Translations under genes and position numbers: made by a program
The notes under the pieces: generated by a model
Database searches by the model: none
The model's input: the letters and a program-made list of their open reading frames with translations, nothing else
What the model was told of the DNA's origin: nothing
NCBI GenBank assembly: GCA_911728435.2
Contig: OU452205.1
Coordinates: 20,082,080 to 20,146,079 of the forward strand
DNA from: Apoderus coryli
Taxonomy: Eukaryota; Arthropoda; Insecta; Coleoptera; Attelabidae
Reading direction: 5' to 3'
Length of the DNA: 64,000 bases
In this document: piece after piece, positions 19,338 through 28,659 of the stretch
Numbering within the stretch: the first letter of the stretch is position 1
Layout of the letters: each line of letters opens with the position of its first letter

Positions 19338-19496
19338 AATATTTTATGTAGATATTATATTTGTTTGAAATAAATAACAATTAAAATTTTTCAAATTGTG
19401 TATTTTTTTTATGTGTACATATATATATATAAACAAACAAAGATATTCAACTAAGTTGACAGAGTATAGTATATCACCGATATACATATATATATA
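19338..19496. other. AT-rich spacer up to BEL insertion
   Basis: Contains (TA)n tracts at about 19418-19430 and 19482-19496; the second is the BEL target. The first 90 bp belong to the inverted repeat shared with 6352-6477. Confidence 0.6.
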
Positions 19497-20040
19497 TGTT
19501 CGAAGGGCGATTAGTTTTATCCCTCCGAAGATTACTTTGCTCTCGCTTGGGTGGCTGAGAGCAGCGGTAATAGTTAAGCAACACTGTTAGGAAGAGCAGT
19601 CTCACTCCCCTACTTGGCATAAAGGTTACTTGTGCAACAGTGTTGGTTTGTTAGTTAGGAACCACTGTTAGGAAGAGCAGTCTCACTCCCCTACTAGGCA
19701 TAAAGGTGACTTGTGCAACAGTGGTGGTTTTAATTGAGAAACAATGTTTGATTGAATCTGATTTTATTAAAAATTAATCGACTATTTATATACAAAATAA
19801 TGCTGAAAACAGCTAAAATTATTACTAATTTAATTTACATTATTATGTACAAATATTCAATATAAATTATTAAAAATGCAACCTAAGTAAAAATATGGAA
19901 CGTTTAAAAAAATGCTTTTAAGTAAAAATTGCAAACTATTAGCAAGAATTGTGAATATTTAGTCATAGGCGTCGTGGTATAATTTTTAGCTAATAATAAA
20001 AAAATATTATTTATTTACATATAATGTCTAGGATTAGACA
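19497..20040 (-). repeat. BEL element 3' LTR
   Basis: 544 bp, TG...CA bounded. Contains two tandem ~81-bp units, each with a stem: CAACACTGTT (19580-19589) with its complement at 19636-19645, and ACCACTGTT (19661-19669) with its complement at 19717-19725. The two stems differ in sequence but each pairs with itself. Confidence 0.93.
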
Positions 20041-23000
20041 TTCTGGCGTCTCTCCATTGCCGTGGAGTAGGTCTGCTCTGGTGGTTCCGTGTTGTTTCTA
20101 GTCTCCGTTTTTCGACTACTACCTCTTCCAAACCGTCGTTCCAAAATTGATGATCTCAATGACTGAAGCTCCAACGTCTCGTCGCGGTGGGTACTCCTGG
20201 TGTTACGTCGTTGTCGGTATTTTCGAATATAGTGATATGTTGACCATATTGCAATAACTCCAATGATAATTCCAAATGTTGTGAGACTGCTAGTAATTAA
20301 TGTATGATGATGAAGTTTTTTCCATGATGTATCATTGAGTTCATTTTGAATTTTATGTTGTTCCTCAAATAAGTTGTTGATGCTGTCAGATATTCCGTAA
20401 ACTGGTTCCTTTGTTAGTATTGTTGTAGAGTGAATGCTGATCGTGCTATTTATATCTTTACGGACTGCTTTAGAATAACTAGTCACAATCGGAATTGTTA
20501 TATGTCTTCTTGGAGTCAGTATATTTTGTTTTGTTTTGATAATGCATTCTTCAGTTATCTGTAATATACCTGTTGCATTTATTGCAACATCTTCCCGCGT
20601 CCCACTACAGATAATGGCTATCGTTGATTTTGTTTTAATTGGAGCCACTTTGGACTTCGCATGTAGTGGTGTAATTATAATGTTGGTGTCAGTGATACAT
20701 CTGCTATAAATAACTGCACCATAAGCCTTGTCAGATGCGTCACAAAAGCCGTGTAATTCTGATATAGCATTGGTAGTGTGAATCCATCTAGGAATTTTTA
20801 ATTCTTCTATTGCTTTTATTTGGTCTTGAAACATTTTCCATCGAGTCTTTATTTCACTGTCAACTTCATGATCCCATTCGAGTTTCTTGCACCATAGTTC
20901 TTGGATTAATAATTTGGTTTTGATGAATATTGGAGCTAACCACCCCATTTGGTCGAAATATTTGGATATTTCTGAGAGAATAAATCTTTTAGTTAACAAT
21001 GGAGTTTCAGATAAATGTACTTGAAATCTGAATGTATCGTCTGTTGGTGACCATAATATACCCAGTGATTTATGTTCATGCGGTAGCTCAATTGCTGACT
21101 GATCTCTATATTCAGGAGGTAAGGATTCTAGTAAATTGTTATTGTTACTAGACCATTTTCGAAGATTGAATCCCCCGGATTTTAATAATGTTAGCAGTTG
21201 TTTTTGTAGTTGTAATGCAGAAAATATGCTGTCTGCACCAGATAGGATATCGTCTACGTAAAAGTCTCTTAGAGTAATTTGACTGGCTTCTGGAAATCTT
21301 AATTCTTCCATTTTTGCTAGGGTTTGTAGTGTTTTGATCGCTAAGTAAGGTGCTGCTGCAGTACCATATGTTACAGTGGTAAGTTCGTATTCGTAGATAG
21401 GTTGTGAAGTGTCAAATCTCCAAAGGATTCTTTGAAAACGTTGATCTTCTTTGTTGATTTTTATTTGTCTGTACATTTTTTCTATATCTGCCGTAAATGC
21501 TATCTTGTATTTTCTCCATCTGATAAGTATTTCAGATAGATCTTGTTGAAGTTTCGGACCAGTGTACATAATGTCATTGATACTGACATTATTTGATGTT
21601 TTACTTGAGGCGTCAAATACAACTCTTAATTTTGTTGTTGTACTGGATTCTCTATATACAGGTTGATGAGGTATGTAATAGTTTCCTTGATTTACTTCTT
21701 TGCGGGGAACTTTTCTCATATGACCCAGTTCTAAATATTCTTTCATAAATGTATTATATTCTTCTTTTAGTGTTGGATTTTGTGCTAGCTTCTTTTCGAG
21801 ATTAATGAGTCTCGCAGCAGCTCTTGGTTTAGAGTCTCCCAGACAAGCTTGATCCTTGAATGGAATTCTAACGGTAAGGCTACCATCGATGTCTCGCATA
21901 GTTGTTTTGTCGTAAAATTCTTCACAGGATCGGTCTTCATCGTTATAATATTGTGGTGAGCTGACTTCTTCTATTTCCCAAAATTTCGTGAGTTGTTTGT
22001 CTTCTTCCATACACGTGATCATACTGATGACCTGAATATTCCTTGGTTCTGCAGTGAAAGCCGAACCGGATATGATCCAGCCCAGCTGTGTGTTTTGTTT
22101 GAGAAGGCCGTTGTGCGTCTTTTTTATTCCATTTTGAATAAGCGTTGCATATTCTTTGGCACCGATAATTGCATCTATGGGACCTGGCTTCATAAATGTG
22201 GGATCCGCTAGTAGCTCATTCTCTGGAAACTCGTTGTTATCGATGTATATTGGTTGGTTTGGCAACGACTGTGTCAATTTTGATAATACTAGCATGTTCA
22301 CCGGGCATGAGAACAGGCTTGGAAATCTTGGTTTGATTGTTACGTCTATTGTGGAGTTGCAAATTTTCGGGCTTCCATCCCCTACTCCGGAAACCTCTGC
22401 TTTGACGCGTTTTCTTGGAAGTCCTAGTCGTTGAGCTGCGTCTTCTGTAATTAAGGATGACTGTGACCCTTGGTCGATGAGGACTCGTAACAGTTGCTTG
22501 TCGTCGAATGGCGTGGCAACAGTAACAAGTGCCGTGGCGAGGAGAACGGTGTTTTCTTCTCCTGATGAGTGGTTGGAACTGGTACCATTTCGTTGTTGCT
22601 GTGGTTGCGACTCTCTTGGTCTGGTATGAGTTGATGGATAACGTGTTGGTGGTCTGTTATTAGCTAAAGGATTTCTTTGCTGATTAACTGATCTTTCTTC
22701 GTGTAATAATGTATGATGTTGACGGCTACAGATGTGACACCTTAGCTGGCTAAAACATCTTTTACTCACGTCATGCGTCATGCAGTTTGAACATAGACGT
22801 TTCTGACGGATGAAATGGTTTCGCTCTGATGTTGTTGTGTCTTTAAACTTTTGGCACTGGTAGATAGCGTGGTTTGGTTGATGGCAGTACCGACATGATG
22901 CGTTGTTTATGATTGTAGTTCCTTTCCTTATGCAGCAAATAGTTTCTAGAGACTGGAATCTCTTTTCAAGGAAGTTCATGAAGTCCTCGAGTTGCGGAAC

Positions 23001-24134
23001 TTCGTGGGGGTCTATGAGACCTTGTTCGTATATCTTGTTAGTTTCAGAGTCCCATTTACGGCTGAGGATGCGTATAATAATGGGACCCCAAGATGATGTA
23101 GTGATTCCTATGTTTGATATGGCTTGAATACATTCCATGGTGACATCGTGCATGTGTTTTATTTTTTCAGCGGATTCTTGTTGAATTGTTGGTAGGTCTA
23201 AAATTTTGTCAATGAGTTTTGAGACTAAGAGTCTCTGATTTTTATATCTCTTATTGAGAAGTTCCCAAGCAGCTTCGTAGTTTGCTTCTGTGGTGTTAAA
23301 GTGTTGTATTAATTTACTAGCTTCTCCACGGGTGTGTGTTTTCAAGAACTGCATTTTTTCAGCGTTGGTGTAATAATTGTTTTCGTGTACAACTCGTAAA
23401 AATATGTCGTGGAACGTAGACCAATTTTCATATCCTCCCGTAAACATTGGAATGGATATTTGTGGTAGTAATGTTCTATTTACCCGGTTGGGCTCAGAAG
23501 TTGTTTCGGTCATTTCAGAAATTTTAATTTCCATTTGTTCCATAATATCTTCGTATTGGATTTGAATTTCTTCTAAGTAGTCATTTTCGTAGTGGGTAGT
23601 ATCGTGGATTGATATGTCTTCGTAAAGGTCCTGGATAGCATCCCATTGTTTCTGGATTTTGTGCAATTGGGATTCGTAGCGATTCTTGGTTTTGGATTGC
23701 AACAGGTCTTGGCTGATCTGTTCCATAGTATTGGTAAGATTGCGTAACTTGAAGTTTAGTTTCTTGATGCGTAATTGTTGGTTGTCGTTGGCGTCCTTAG
23801 ATTTTTCATCGTCGGACGTAGTACCCTCCAAAGTTTGGGCTTTAGGGCATTCGTTGAGGTATCGTATTGCTTCTTCGTACTTGGCTTTAATTTGTTGATA
23901 ATAGTTTTTTGTATTATATGGATGGTTTGGAACATCCAGTATTCGTATTTTTTGATTGATTTTTTGGACGGCTTTCCAAATTTCTTCTATTTGTTGTAGG
24001 CGGTCGGCGATGTAAGTTTCAGTTTTTCGTTTAACTGAGTCCTTTTTGGCGTTGGTGAGGAGTTGAAGAATCTGTGTCCCATGCTCCTCTTGTAGCTTGG
24101 CTAGCTGGTTGAGTTCATCTGTCGAAATGGACAT
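20034..24134 (-). CDS. BEL Gag-protease-RT polyprotein fused to an Env-like tail
   Basis: 1366 residues in one frame. In order: helical Gag; zinc-knuckle region (CRYCHQPNHAIYQC, then CSNCMTHDVSKRC and CHICSRQHH) near 405-480; aspartic protease in which the usual DTG/DSG reads LIDQGSQSSLI (about 550); reverse transcriptase with FTADIEKMYRQI, YGTAAAPY and catalytic YVDD (about 965); the first strand of RNase H (HGFCDASDKAYGAV). Right after KSKVAPIKT (near 20636) the normal continuation is replaced by the last ~195 residues of a glycoprotein-like protein with cysteines and one membrane segment (TTFGIIIGVIAIWSTYHYI). RNase H remainder, integrase and most of Env are deleted in frame. The altered protease triad (DQG) also looks defective. 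Confidence 0.93.
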   Translation of the reverse strand: MSISTDELNQLAKLQEEHGTQILQLLTNAKKDSVKRKTETYIADRLQQIEEIWKAVQKINQKIRILDVPNHPYNTKNYYQQIKAKYEEAIRYLNECPKAQTLEGTTSDDEKSKDANDNQQLRIKKLNFKLRNLTNTMEQISQDLLQSKTKNRYESQLHKIQKQWDAIQDLYEDISIHDTTHYENDYLEEIQIQYEDIMEQMEIKISEMTETTSEPNRVNRTLLPQISIPMFTGGYENWSTFHDIFLRVVHENNYYTNAEKMQFLKTHTRGEASKLIQHFNTTEANYEAAWELLNKRYKNQRLLVSKLIDKILDLPTIQQESAEKIKHMHDVTMECIQAISNIGITTSSWGPIIIRILSRKWDSETNKIYEQGLIDPHEVPQLEDFMNFLEKRFQSLETICCIRKGTTIINNASCRYCHQPNHAIYQCQKFKDTTTSERNHFIRQKRLCSNCMTHDVSKRCFSQLRCHICSRQHHTLLHEERSVNQQRNPLANNRPPTRYPSTHTRPRESQPQQQRNGTSSNHSSGEENTVLLATALVTVATPFDDKQLLRVLIDQGSQSSLITEDAAQRLGLPRKRVKAEVSGVGDGSPKICNSTIDVTIKPRFPSLFSCPVNMLVLSKLTQSLPNQPIYIDNNEFPENELLADPTFMKPGPIDAIIGAKEYATLIQNGIKKTHNGLLKQNTQLGWIISGSAFTAEPRNIQVISMITCMEEDKQLTKFWEIEEVSSPQYYNDEDRSCEEFYDKTTMRDIDGSLTVRIPFKDQACLGDSKPRAAARLINLEKKLAQNPTLKEEYNTFMKEYLELGHMRKVPRKEVNQGNYYIPHQPVYRESSTTTKLRVVFDASSKTSNNVSINDIMYTGPKLQQDLSEILIRWRKYKIAFTADIEKMYRQIKINKEDQRFQRILWRFDTSQPIYEYELTTVTYGTAAAPYLAIKTLQTLAKMEELRFPEASQITLRDFYVDDILSGADSIFSALQLQKQLLTLLKSGGFNLRKWSSNNNNLLESLPPEYRDQSAIELPHEHKSLGILWSPTDDTFRFQVHLSETPLLTKRFILSEISKYFDQMGWLAPIFIKTKLLIQELWCKKLEWDHEVDSEIKTRWKMFQDQIKAIEELKIPRWIHTTNAISELHGFCDASDKAYGAVIYSRCITDTNIIITPLHAKSKVAPIKTKSTIAIICSGTREDVAINATGILQITEECIIKTKQNILTPRRHITIPIVTSYSKAVRKDINSTISIHSTTILTKEPVYGISDSINNLFEEQHKIQNELNDTSWKKLHHHTLITSSLTTFGIIIGVIAIWSTYHYIRKYRQRRNTRSTHRDETLELQSLRSSILERRFGRGSSRKTETRNNTEPPEQTYSTAMERRQNV

Positions 24135-24180
24135 TGTGAGTGGATAGTTTGTAAATTCGACCGAAGTTTGTTGGTTGGTA

Positions 24181-24657
24181 GCACCTTGGACGCTGGTGGA
24201 CCGAAGGCTGTTTGTTAGTGGCTCCTTGGACGCTGGTGGTACCGAAGGATGTTTGTTATTGCCTCCTTGGACGCTTGTGGACCGAAGGATGTTTTGTTAG
24301 TGGCTCCCTGGACGCTGGTGGACCGAGGGGTGTTTGTAATTGGCTCCCTGGACGCTGATGGACCAAAGGCTGTTTGTAATTAGCTCCCTGGACGCTGGTG
24401 GACCGAGGGTTGTTTGTAATTGTTTCCCTGGACGCTGATGGACCAAAGGCTGTTTGTAATTGGCTCCCTGGACGCTGGTGGACCGAGGGTTGTTTGTAAT
24501 TGTCTCCCTGGACGCTGGTGGACCGAGGGTTGATTGTAATTGTCTCCCTGGACGCTGATGGACCAAAGGCTGTTTGTAATTCTCTCCCTGGACGCTGGTG
24601 GACCGAAGGATGTTTGTTAGTGGCTCCTTGGACGCTTGTGGACCGAAGGATGTGTGT
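24181..24657. repeat. Twelve-copy 40-bp tandem repeat in the BEL leader
   Basis: The unit ctccctggacgctggtggac plus about 20 more bases recurs every 40 bp (one 41-bp spacing), from just before the Gag start to close to the primer site. Two sub-types alternate (gctggtggaccgag and gctgatggaccaaa), which suggests that pairs of units were duplicated. It lies in the 5' untranslated leader, where packaging or translation-entry signals are usually located. Confidence 0.9.
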
Positions 24658-24700
24658 TTGTAGATTCAACTTTCAAGGAGTTGTAAGTTCCAAGAAATTG

Positions 24701-24719
24701 AATCCGGCTCGAAGGACCA
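24701..24719 (-). promoter_or_regulatory. Primer-binding site, tRNA-Tyr type
   Basis: Nineteen bases (+ strand aatccggctcgaaggacca) equal the 3' end of eukaryotic tRNA-Tyr as I know it, one base from the 5' LTR. It primes minus-strand DNA synthesis. Confidence 0.85.
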
Positions 24720-24720
24720 A

Positions 24721-25264
24721 TGTTCGAAGGGCGATTAGTTTTATCCCTCCGAAGATTACTTTGCTCTCGCTTGGGTGGCTGAGAGCAGCGGTAATAGTTA
24801 AGCAACACTGTTAGGAAGAGCAGTCTCACTCCCCTACTTGGCATAAAGGTTACTTGTGCAACAGTGTTGGTTTGTTAGTTAGGAACCACTGTTAGGAAGA
24901 GCAGTCTCACTCCCCTACTAGGCATAAAGGTGACTTGTGCAACAGTGGTGGTTTTAATTGAGAAACAATGTTTGATTGAATCTGATTTTATTAAAAATTA
25001 ATCGACTATTTATATACAAAATAATGCTGAAAACAGCTAAAATTATTACTAATTTAATTTACATTATTATGTACAAATATTCAATATAAATTATTAAAAA
25101 TGCAACCTAAGTAAAAATATGGAACGTTTAAAAAAATGCTTTTAAGTAAAAATTGCAAACTATTAGCAAGAATTGTGAATATTTAGTCATAGGCGTCGTG
25201 GTATAATTTTTAGCTAATAATAAAAAAATATTATTTATTTACATATAATGTCTAGGATTAGACA
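24721..25264 (-). repeat. BEL element 5' LTR
   Basis: Copy of 19497-20040, apparently identical, including both hairpin units. In this orientation it carries the promoter for the leftward polyprotein. Confidence 0.93.
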
Positions 25265-25312
25265 ATATATATATATATAGTTCACCCCAGTTTTGATTCT
25301 TAAAGTAGCAAC

Positions 25313-26011
25313 ATGCTTATTATAATACTTTTATTCCTAATTATTACTGCGAATGGTGTAGAAGAAATAAAACAACAAGCACTAATTCATTTACAAAAAA
25401 AAGATGGATATTATCACAAGCTACATGTTCATAATACAATATAAATAGATTGTAATTCCATAGAAATTTGCAGTTTACCTCAAATCATGGTTGTGTTCAG
25501 TTCTAGTTTTCTTGTGTTAACCGCAATAATACAAAACGTACTTTACATCCATCATCCTCATAATGCTAAAGAAGTTTTCAAATGTATAGAAAGTTACACT
25601 GATGATAATGGGGTATGTACATGGCCTACTGCATGGCTTCGGCTTTATGTGTATGAAGATACATTTAAAGTAAATTTAACTAATTTAATAAATTCAAGTG
25701 ATGTGTATTTAAATTATAAAATTAAAATCATTTATGAAAATCGTAGTGTTGGTGAACATGCGCATTGGCAGTCTATTCTACTACAAAATGATCCAAAGGA
25801 GTCTATATGTGAAAAATCTAATAATCAAATCGTAAATAATATGAAACAATTGGATGTTTTATTAAATTCTAATAATAACAGCGTGAGTGATGTTCAATAT
25901 TCTCTAGATATTATATTTAATTTACTTTACACTATCACTACATGCTCTCTGCTATTGTTATCAAAAACTCTATTTGATGTGAGTAGAAATATGTTGTTAT
26001 CAAAAACTTGA
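25313..26011 (+). pseudogene. Secreted/membrane cargo protein with one in-frame stop
   Basis: A single frame of 232 codons, interrupted by TAA at 25442-25444. The first ~14 residues (MLIIILLFLIITANG) are a signal peptide; the middle has spaced cysteines and N-glycosylation-type sequons (NLTN, NNSV), and near the C-terminus a hydrophobic stretch (IIFNLLYTITTCSLLLL) could span a membrane. I do not recognise the family. Parts before and after the stop are in the same frame, so a point mutation explains the break. It lies right of the BEL insertion and of the standard Polinton core, in a possibly acquired cargo segment; a secreted or envelope-type role is inferred from the topology only. Confidence 0.65.
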
Positions 26012-26059
26012 TAAATTGCAAAACTATAAATTTATGATCAACATCATTGTGTCTTTAGT

Positions 26060-26194
26060 ATGTCGAAGATTGCTAAACATCATAGACAAATCCTACTTTT
26101 CCGTATAAAGCTGAATAATTTTAAAAAAATAATTGAACTTTATGAAAATAAAAAGTTAATTTGTTGTAAACTAACTGAATTAAAGTTAAAATAA
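26060..26194 (+). CDS. Small basic protein (44 aa)
   Basis: ATG 26060 to TAA 26192-26194; the stop overlaps the next ATG (taatg). Lysine-rich and helical (NNFKKIIELYENKKLICCKL). Tight coupling with the following gene supports it as real. Function unknown. Confidence 0.5.
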   Translation: MSKIAKHHRQILLFRIKLNNFKKIIELYENKKLICCKLTELKLK

Positions 26195-26565
26195 TGGTTG
26201 AATGGAATGATATTAGTCGTCAAGTTCCTTCATTTGTTGGACCCTCTAACAGAATTACACCAGAAACAATCTTATATGAATTTTGTGTTACTTCCTCGGT
26301 GAGGATTTTAATTACAACTCATATAGTACGATTATACTGCTACGATAATTATATTGATATTTCACATAGTGAATTTCTTCAATTTGTGGAGTTTATGGAT
26401 GAACATGTTTTATGTTTTGATGTTTCATCGCTTAAGAAGAACGACATCATGGTTGATGCGGGTAATAACCTCAGTTTTACATATCAGTGTGAAGAAGAAG
26501 AAACAGCCATCCTTTCCCTCAACAAGAATTTCAAAAAGATTACTATGAAGTCTGTAGATATTTAA
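26194..26565 (+). CDS. Uncharacterised cargo protein (123 aa)
   Basis: Intact frame directly coupled to the 44-aa gene. Core HIVRLYCYDNYIDISHSEFLQF is a beta block followed by a helix, then an acidic run (EEEET) and a basic end. A loose likeness to the middle of the 227-aa leftward protein is visible (hydrophobic-R-hydrophobic-Y...I-S/T-x-x-E-hydrophobic). No family recognised. Confidence 0.6.
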   Translation: MVEWNDISRQVPSFVGPSNRITPETILYEFCVTSSVRILITTHIVRLYCYDNYIDISHSEFLQFVEFMDEHVLCFDVSSLKKNDIMVDAGNNLSFTYQCEEEETAILSLNKNFKKITMKSVDI

Positions 26566-26672
26566 GTACTTTAATTTGTTTAACACGTACCTTCTTATAT
26601 TATCAATAAATTTATTTATGTACTTTAAATTGTTTTATTTGTGGATAGTCAGTACAACGCATAATTTGTTGT

Positions 26673-27096
26673 ATTTGTGGACACCCTGTACAAACATGGC
26701 TCGTGCCATCTACCGCAAACACACATTATCACTTAATTACCTATATGTTGTTTTCGTGTCACCACACAGATAACCATTTATTTACCTACATTTTTCATTT
26801 ATTATCGGCAAGCCTCAATAGCAGCATAACATAGGCGCATGAACCTACCCAATCATACCACATGAAACACAGGTTCAAACCCAACACATCACTACTTTTT
26901 TTTAACCTTCTAACTTCAGACGCCTCCTCCTTACTTCAAGCTCCTCCTCCTTACTTCAGGCGCCCCCCTCCTGACTCCCCCCTCCTGACTCCCAACACCC
27001 GCCACCTGACACCTACTCCTTATCGCCAGCTGTGCTTGTGACGTCACACCAGGATGACGTCATTTCCTGAGGGGGAACCGGCTTAGCTCTTCTACT
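26673..27096 (-). repeat. Polinton right terminal inverted repeat (424 bp)
   Basis: Reverse complement of 5784-6250 except for 43 bp missing in the 20-bp minisatellite and one base change. Ends ...GCTCTTCTACT at 27096. Confidence 0.95.
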
Positions 27097-27102
27097 GCGG
27101 TG
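27097..27102. repeat. Polinton target-site duplication, right (gcggtg)
   Basis: Identical to 5778-5783. Confidence 0.95.
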
Positions 27103-27436
27103 GCGGCCGGAGTCTAGAGACCCCTATCCTAGATCCTTTATAGGTACCTATATGATTACACTCTTCAGTGCAGAAAAAACGAGCGTGTAGTTAAAATTAG
27201 AGACATTTCTAGTTTTGTGGAAGGGCATGACTTTACTTTTACCATTGTGTTTTGTATATACAGACAATGGTTTTACTAAATAATATTTAAATCCAAATGA
27301 TTGTCTCTACACCATCTAGGAAACAAATCCAACATTGCATTTGCGAACAATCGACAACATTGTAAACTTGGAAACCCACAGAATTTTACACATTTTTTTA
27401 ACAAAAGAAATCACCCTATTGGAAGATGCTCTCATT

Positions 27437-28384
27437 TTTGCAAATGGCGCAGCGCGAATTCCGTCGCTGATTGCACCGTTTGGCCACCAACCTTGAAGAG
27501 TATGGGACCACACGAGACGTTGCCAAGAGTGGCCGGCCCCGGAGCACCCGTTCTGCCGAGAATATCGCCGCTGTTGCCGAGGATGTCCCGGGAAACATCG
27601 ACCAGACGCCGTGCCACGCAATTAGCTGTCAGCCGGACGTCAATAAGGCGAATTTTGGTTAAAGACCTGCGCGTGTTCCCGTACAACGTCCAGTCCGTGC
27701 ATCAGCTGCTGCCTGCCGACCACCAAACGCGCTAACCTACGCCCAAGCCATCCTCAATCTCGAGGAAGAAGTGAACAATTTTTTGACCAAAGTCAAAATG
27801 AGCGATGAGGCTCATTTCCACCTCAGCGGATATGTGAACAAGCAAAACTATCACTTCTGGGGCATCAAAAATCCACGAGTAATGCACGAGGAGCCATTAT
27901 ACCCGCTCAAAGTGACTGAAAGTGCGCTGTACACGCTGGAGGAGTAATCGGGCCATTTTTTTTTGAAAATGCCGCTGGCCAAACGACAACAGTGGACGGT
28001 ACGCGCTATAGAGCCATGTTGACCGAGTTTTTTCTGCCGCAATTGGACGAATTTGGACTGAGGGACATGTGGTTCCAACAAGACGGCGCAACGGCACACA
28101 CTGCGCGAGCCACAACCGATATTCTGAAGGCAGCGTTCCCGGGTCGTTTTGGCGATTTGCATTGTCCCGCAATATCGCCCGATTTAAGCGCTCCAGACTT
28201 TTTTTGTGGGGTTTTTTGAAGTCCCGAGACTCTGGAAGCCCTCAAGGACAACATTCGACACGAGTCCGAGAATCTCTCGCGCGAAGTTCTCGATGAAGAG
28301 ATGAAAAATGTCATAAAACGAGCCCTTATGGCCATTAATTGTGACGGCGCCCATTTGGCCGATATAATCTTCTCGACTTGACCA
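27437..28384 (+). pseudogene. Mariner-like (IS630 superfamily) transposase, decayed
   Basis: Fragments in three frames follow one transposase in order: a helix-turn-helix part with GRPRSTRSAENIAAV (27520-27590), LVKDLRVFPYNVQ (27650-27700), the first catalytic Asp in VKMSDEAHFHLSGYVN (27795), the second in FFLPQLDEFGLRDMWFQQDGA (28030-28090) and ISPDLSAPDFF (28170-28205), ending near LADIIFST (28380). Frameshifts lie near 27620, 27735, 27945 and 28140-28220. No terminal inverted repeats or TA duplication were found, so only the coding remnant is called. Confidence 0.85.
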
Positions 28385-28659
28385 ATAAAATTGTAAAGGT
28401 TCAAATAAACATAATCAAAAAATAAAATCGAAGTTTTTCATTTAGAAACAAAAAGAGAGCCAAACAACATCGGATGACTTCTTTTATCCCACCTTTTATA
28501 AAGCTTACCTTAAATAATGATGATGAAACTTAAAAATCGATGCATATGCGACGAACATGCGATGTTGCCAAATATATTCGCGTGAATCAAATTTTTAATC
28601 CGCGCAAATATTCTTTTTTCTGTAAAATTGGGTTAGTTTGCGTTAGGTAGTTTGGTTAG

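Larger units (their letters stand above)
19497..25264 (-). mobile_element. BEL/Pao LTR retrotransposon, internally deleted, nested in the Polinton
   Basis: Two 544-bp LTRs (19497-20040 and 24721-25264), starting TGTTCG and ending AGACA, look identical as read; the 5-bp target duplication atata lies at 19492-19496 and 25265-25269. The primer site next to the right LTR and the minus-strand polyprotein show that the element points left. Identical LTRs indicate a recent insertion, later than the Polinton itself. The polyprotein has lost most of RNase H and the integrase, so the copy must have moved with help in trans. Confidence 0.95.
5784..27096 (+). mobile_element. Polinton/Maverick, near complete, with nested BEL insertion
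   Basis: The element is bounded by long terminal inverted repeats starting AGTAGAAGAGC and ending GCTCTTCTACT, with 6-bp direct duplications outside. It is 21,313 bp including a 5.8 kb BEL/Pao insertion, so about 15.5 kb by itself, normal for the family. It encodes protein-primed DNA polymerase B, retroviral-type integrase, FtsK/HerA-like packaging ATPase, adenain-like protease, double jelly-roll major capsid, penton-like capsid and a PLA2 minor capsid protein, i.e. replication, integration and virion modules. The two inverted repeats are nearly identical in unique sequence, which suggests a fairly recent insertion, yet several genes carry single inactivating changes. Confidence 0.97.

Noticed and set aside
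24256..24669. Open frames on both strands over the 40-bp repeats
   Set aside because: Translation of the tandem array in the BEL leader; 40-bp units shift frame each copy, so the long open runs are composition effects.
26194..26565. PC4-type ssDNA-binding protein call for the 123-aa gene
   Set aside because: Only a vague spacing likeness; no signature residues that I could verify.
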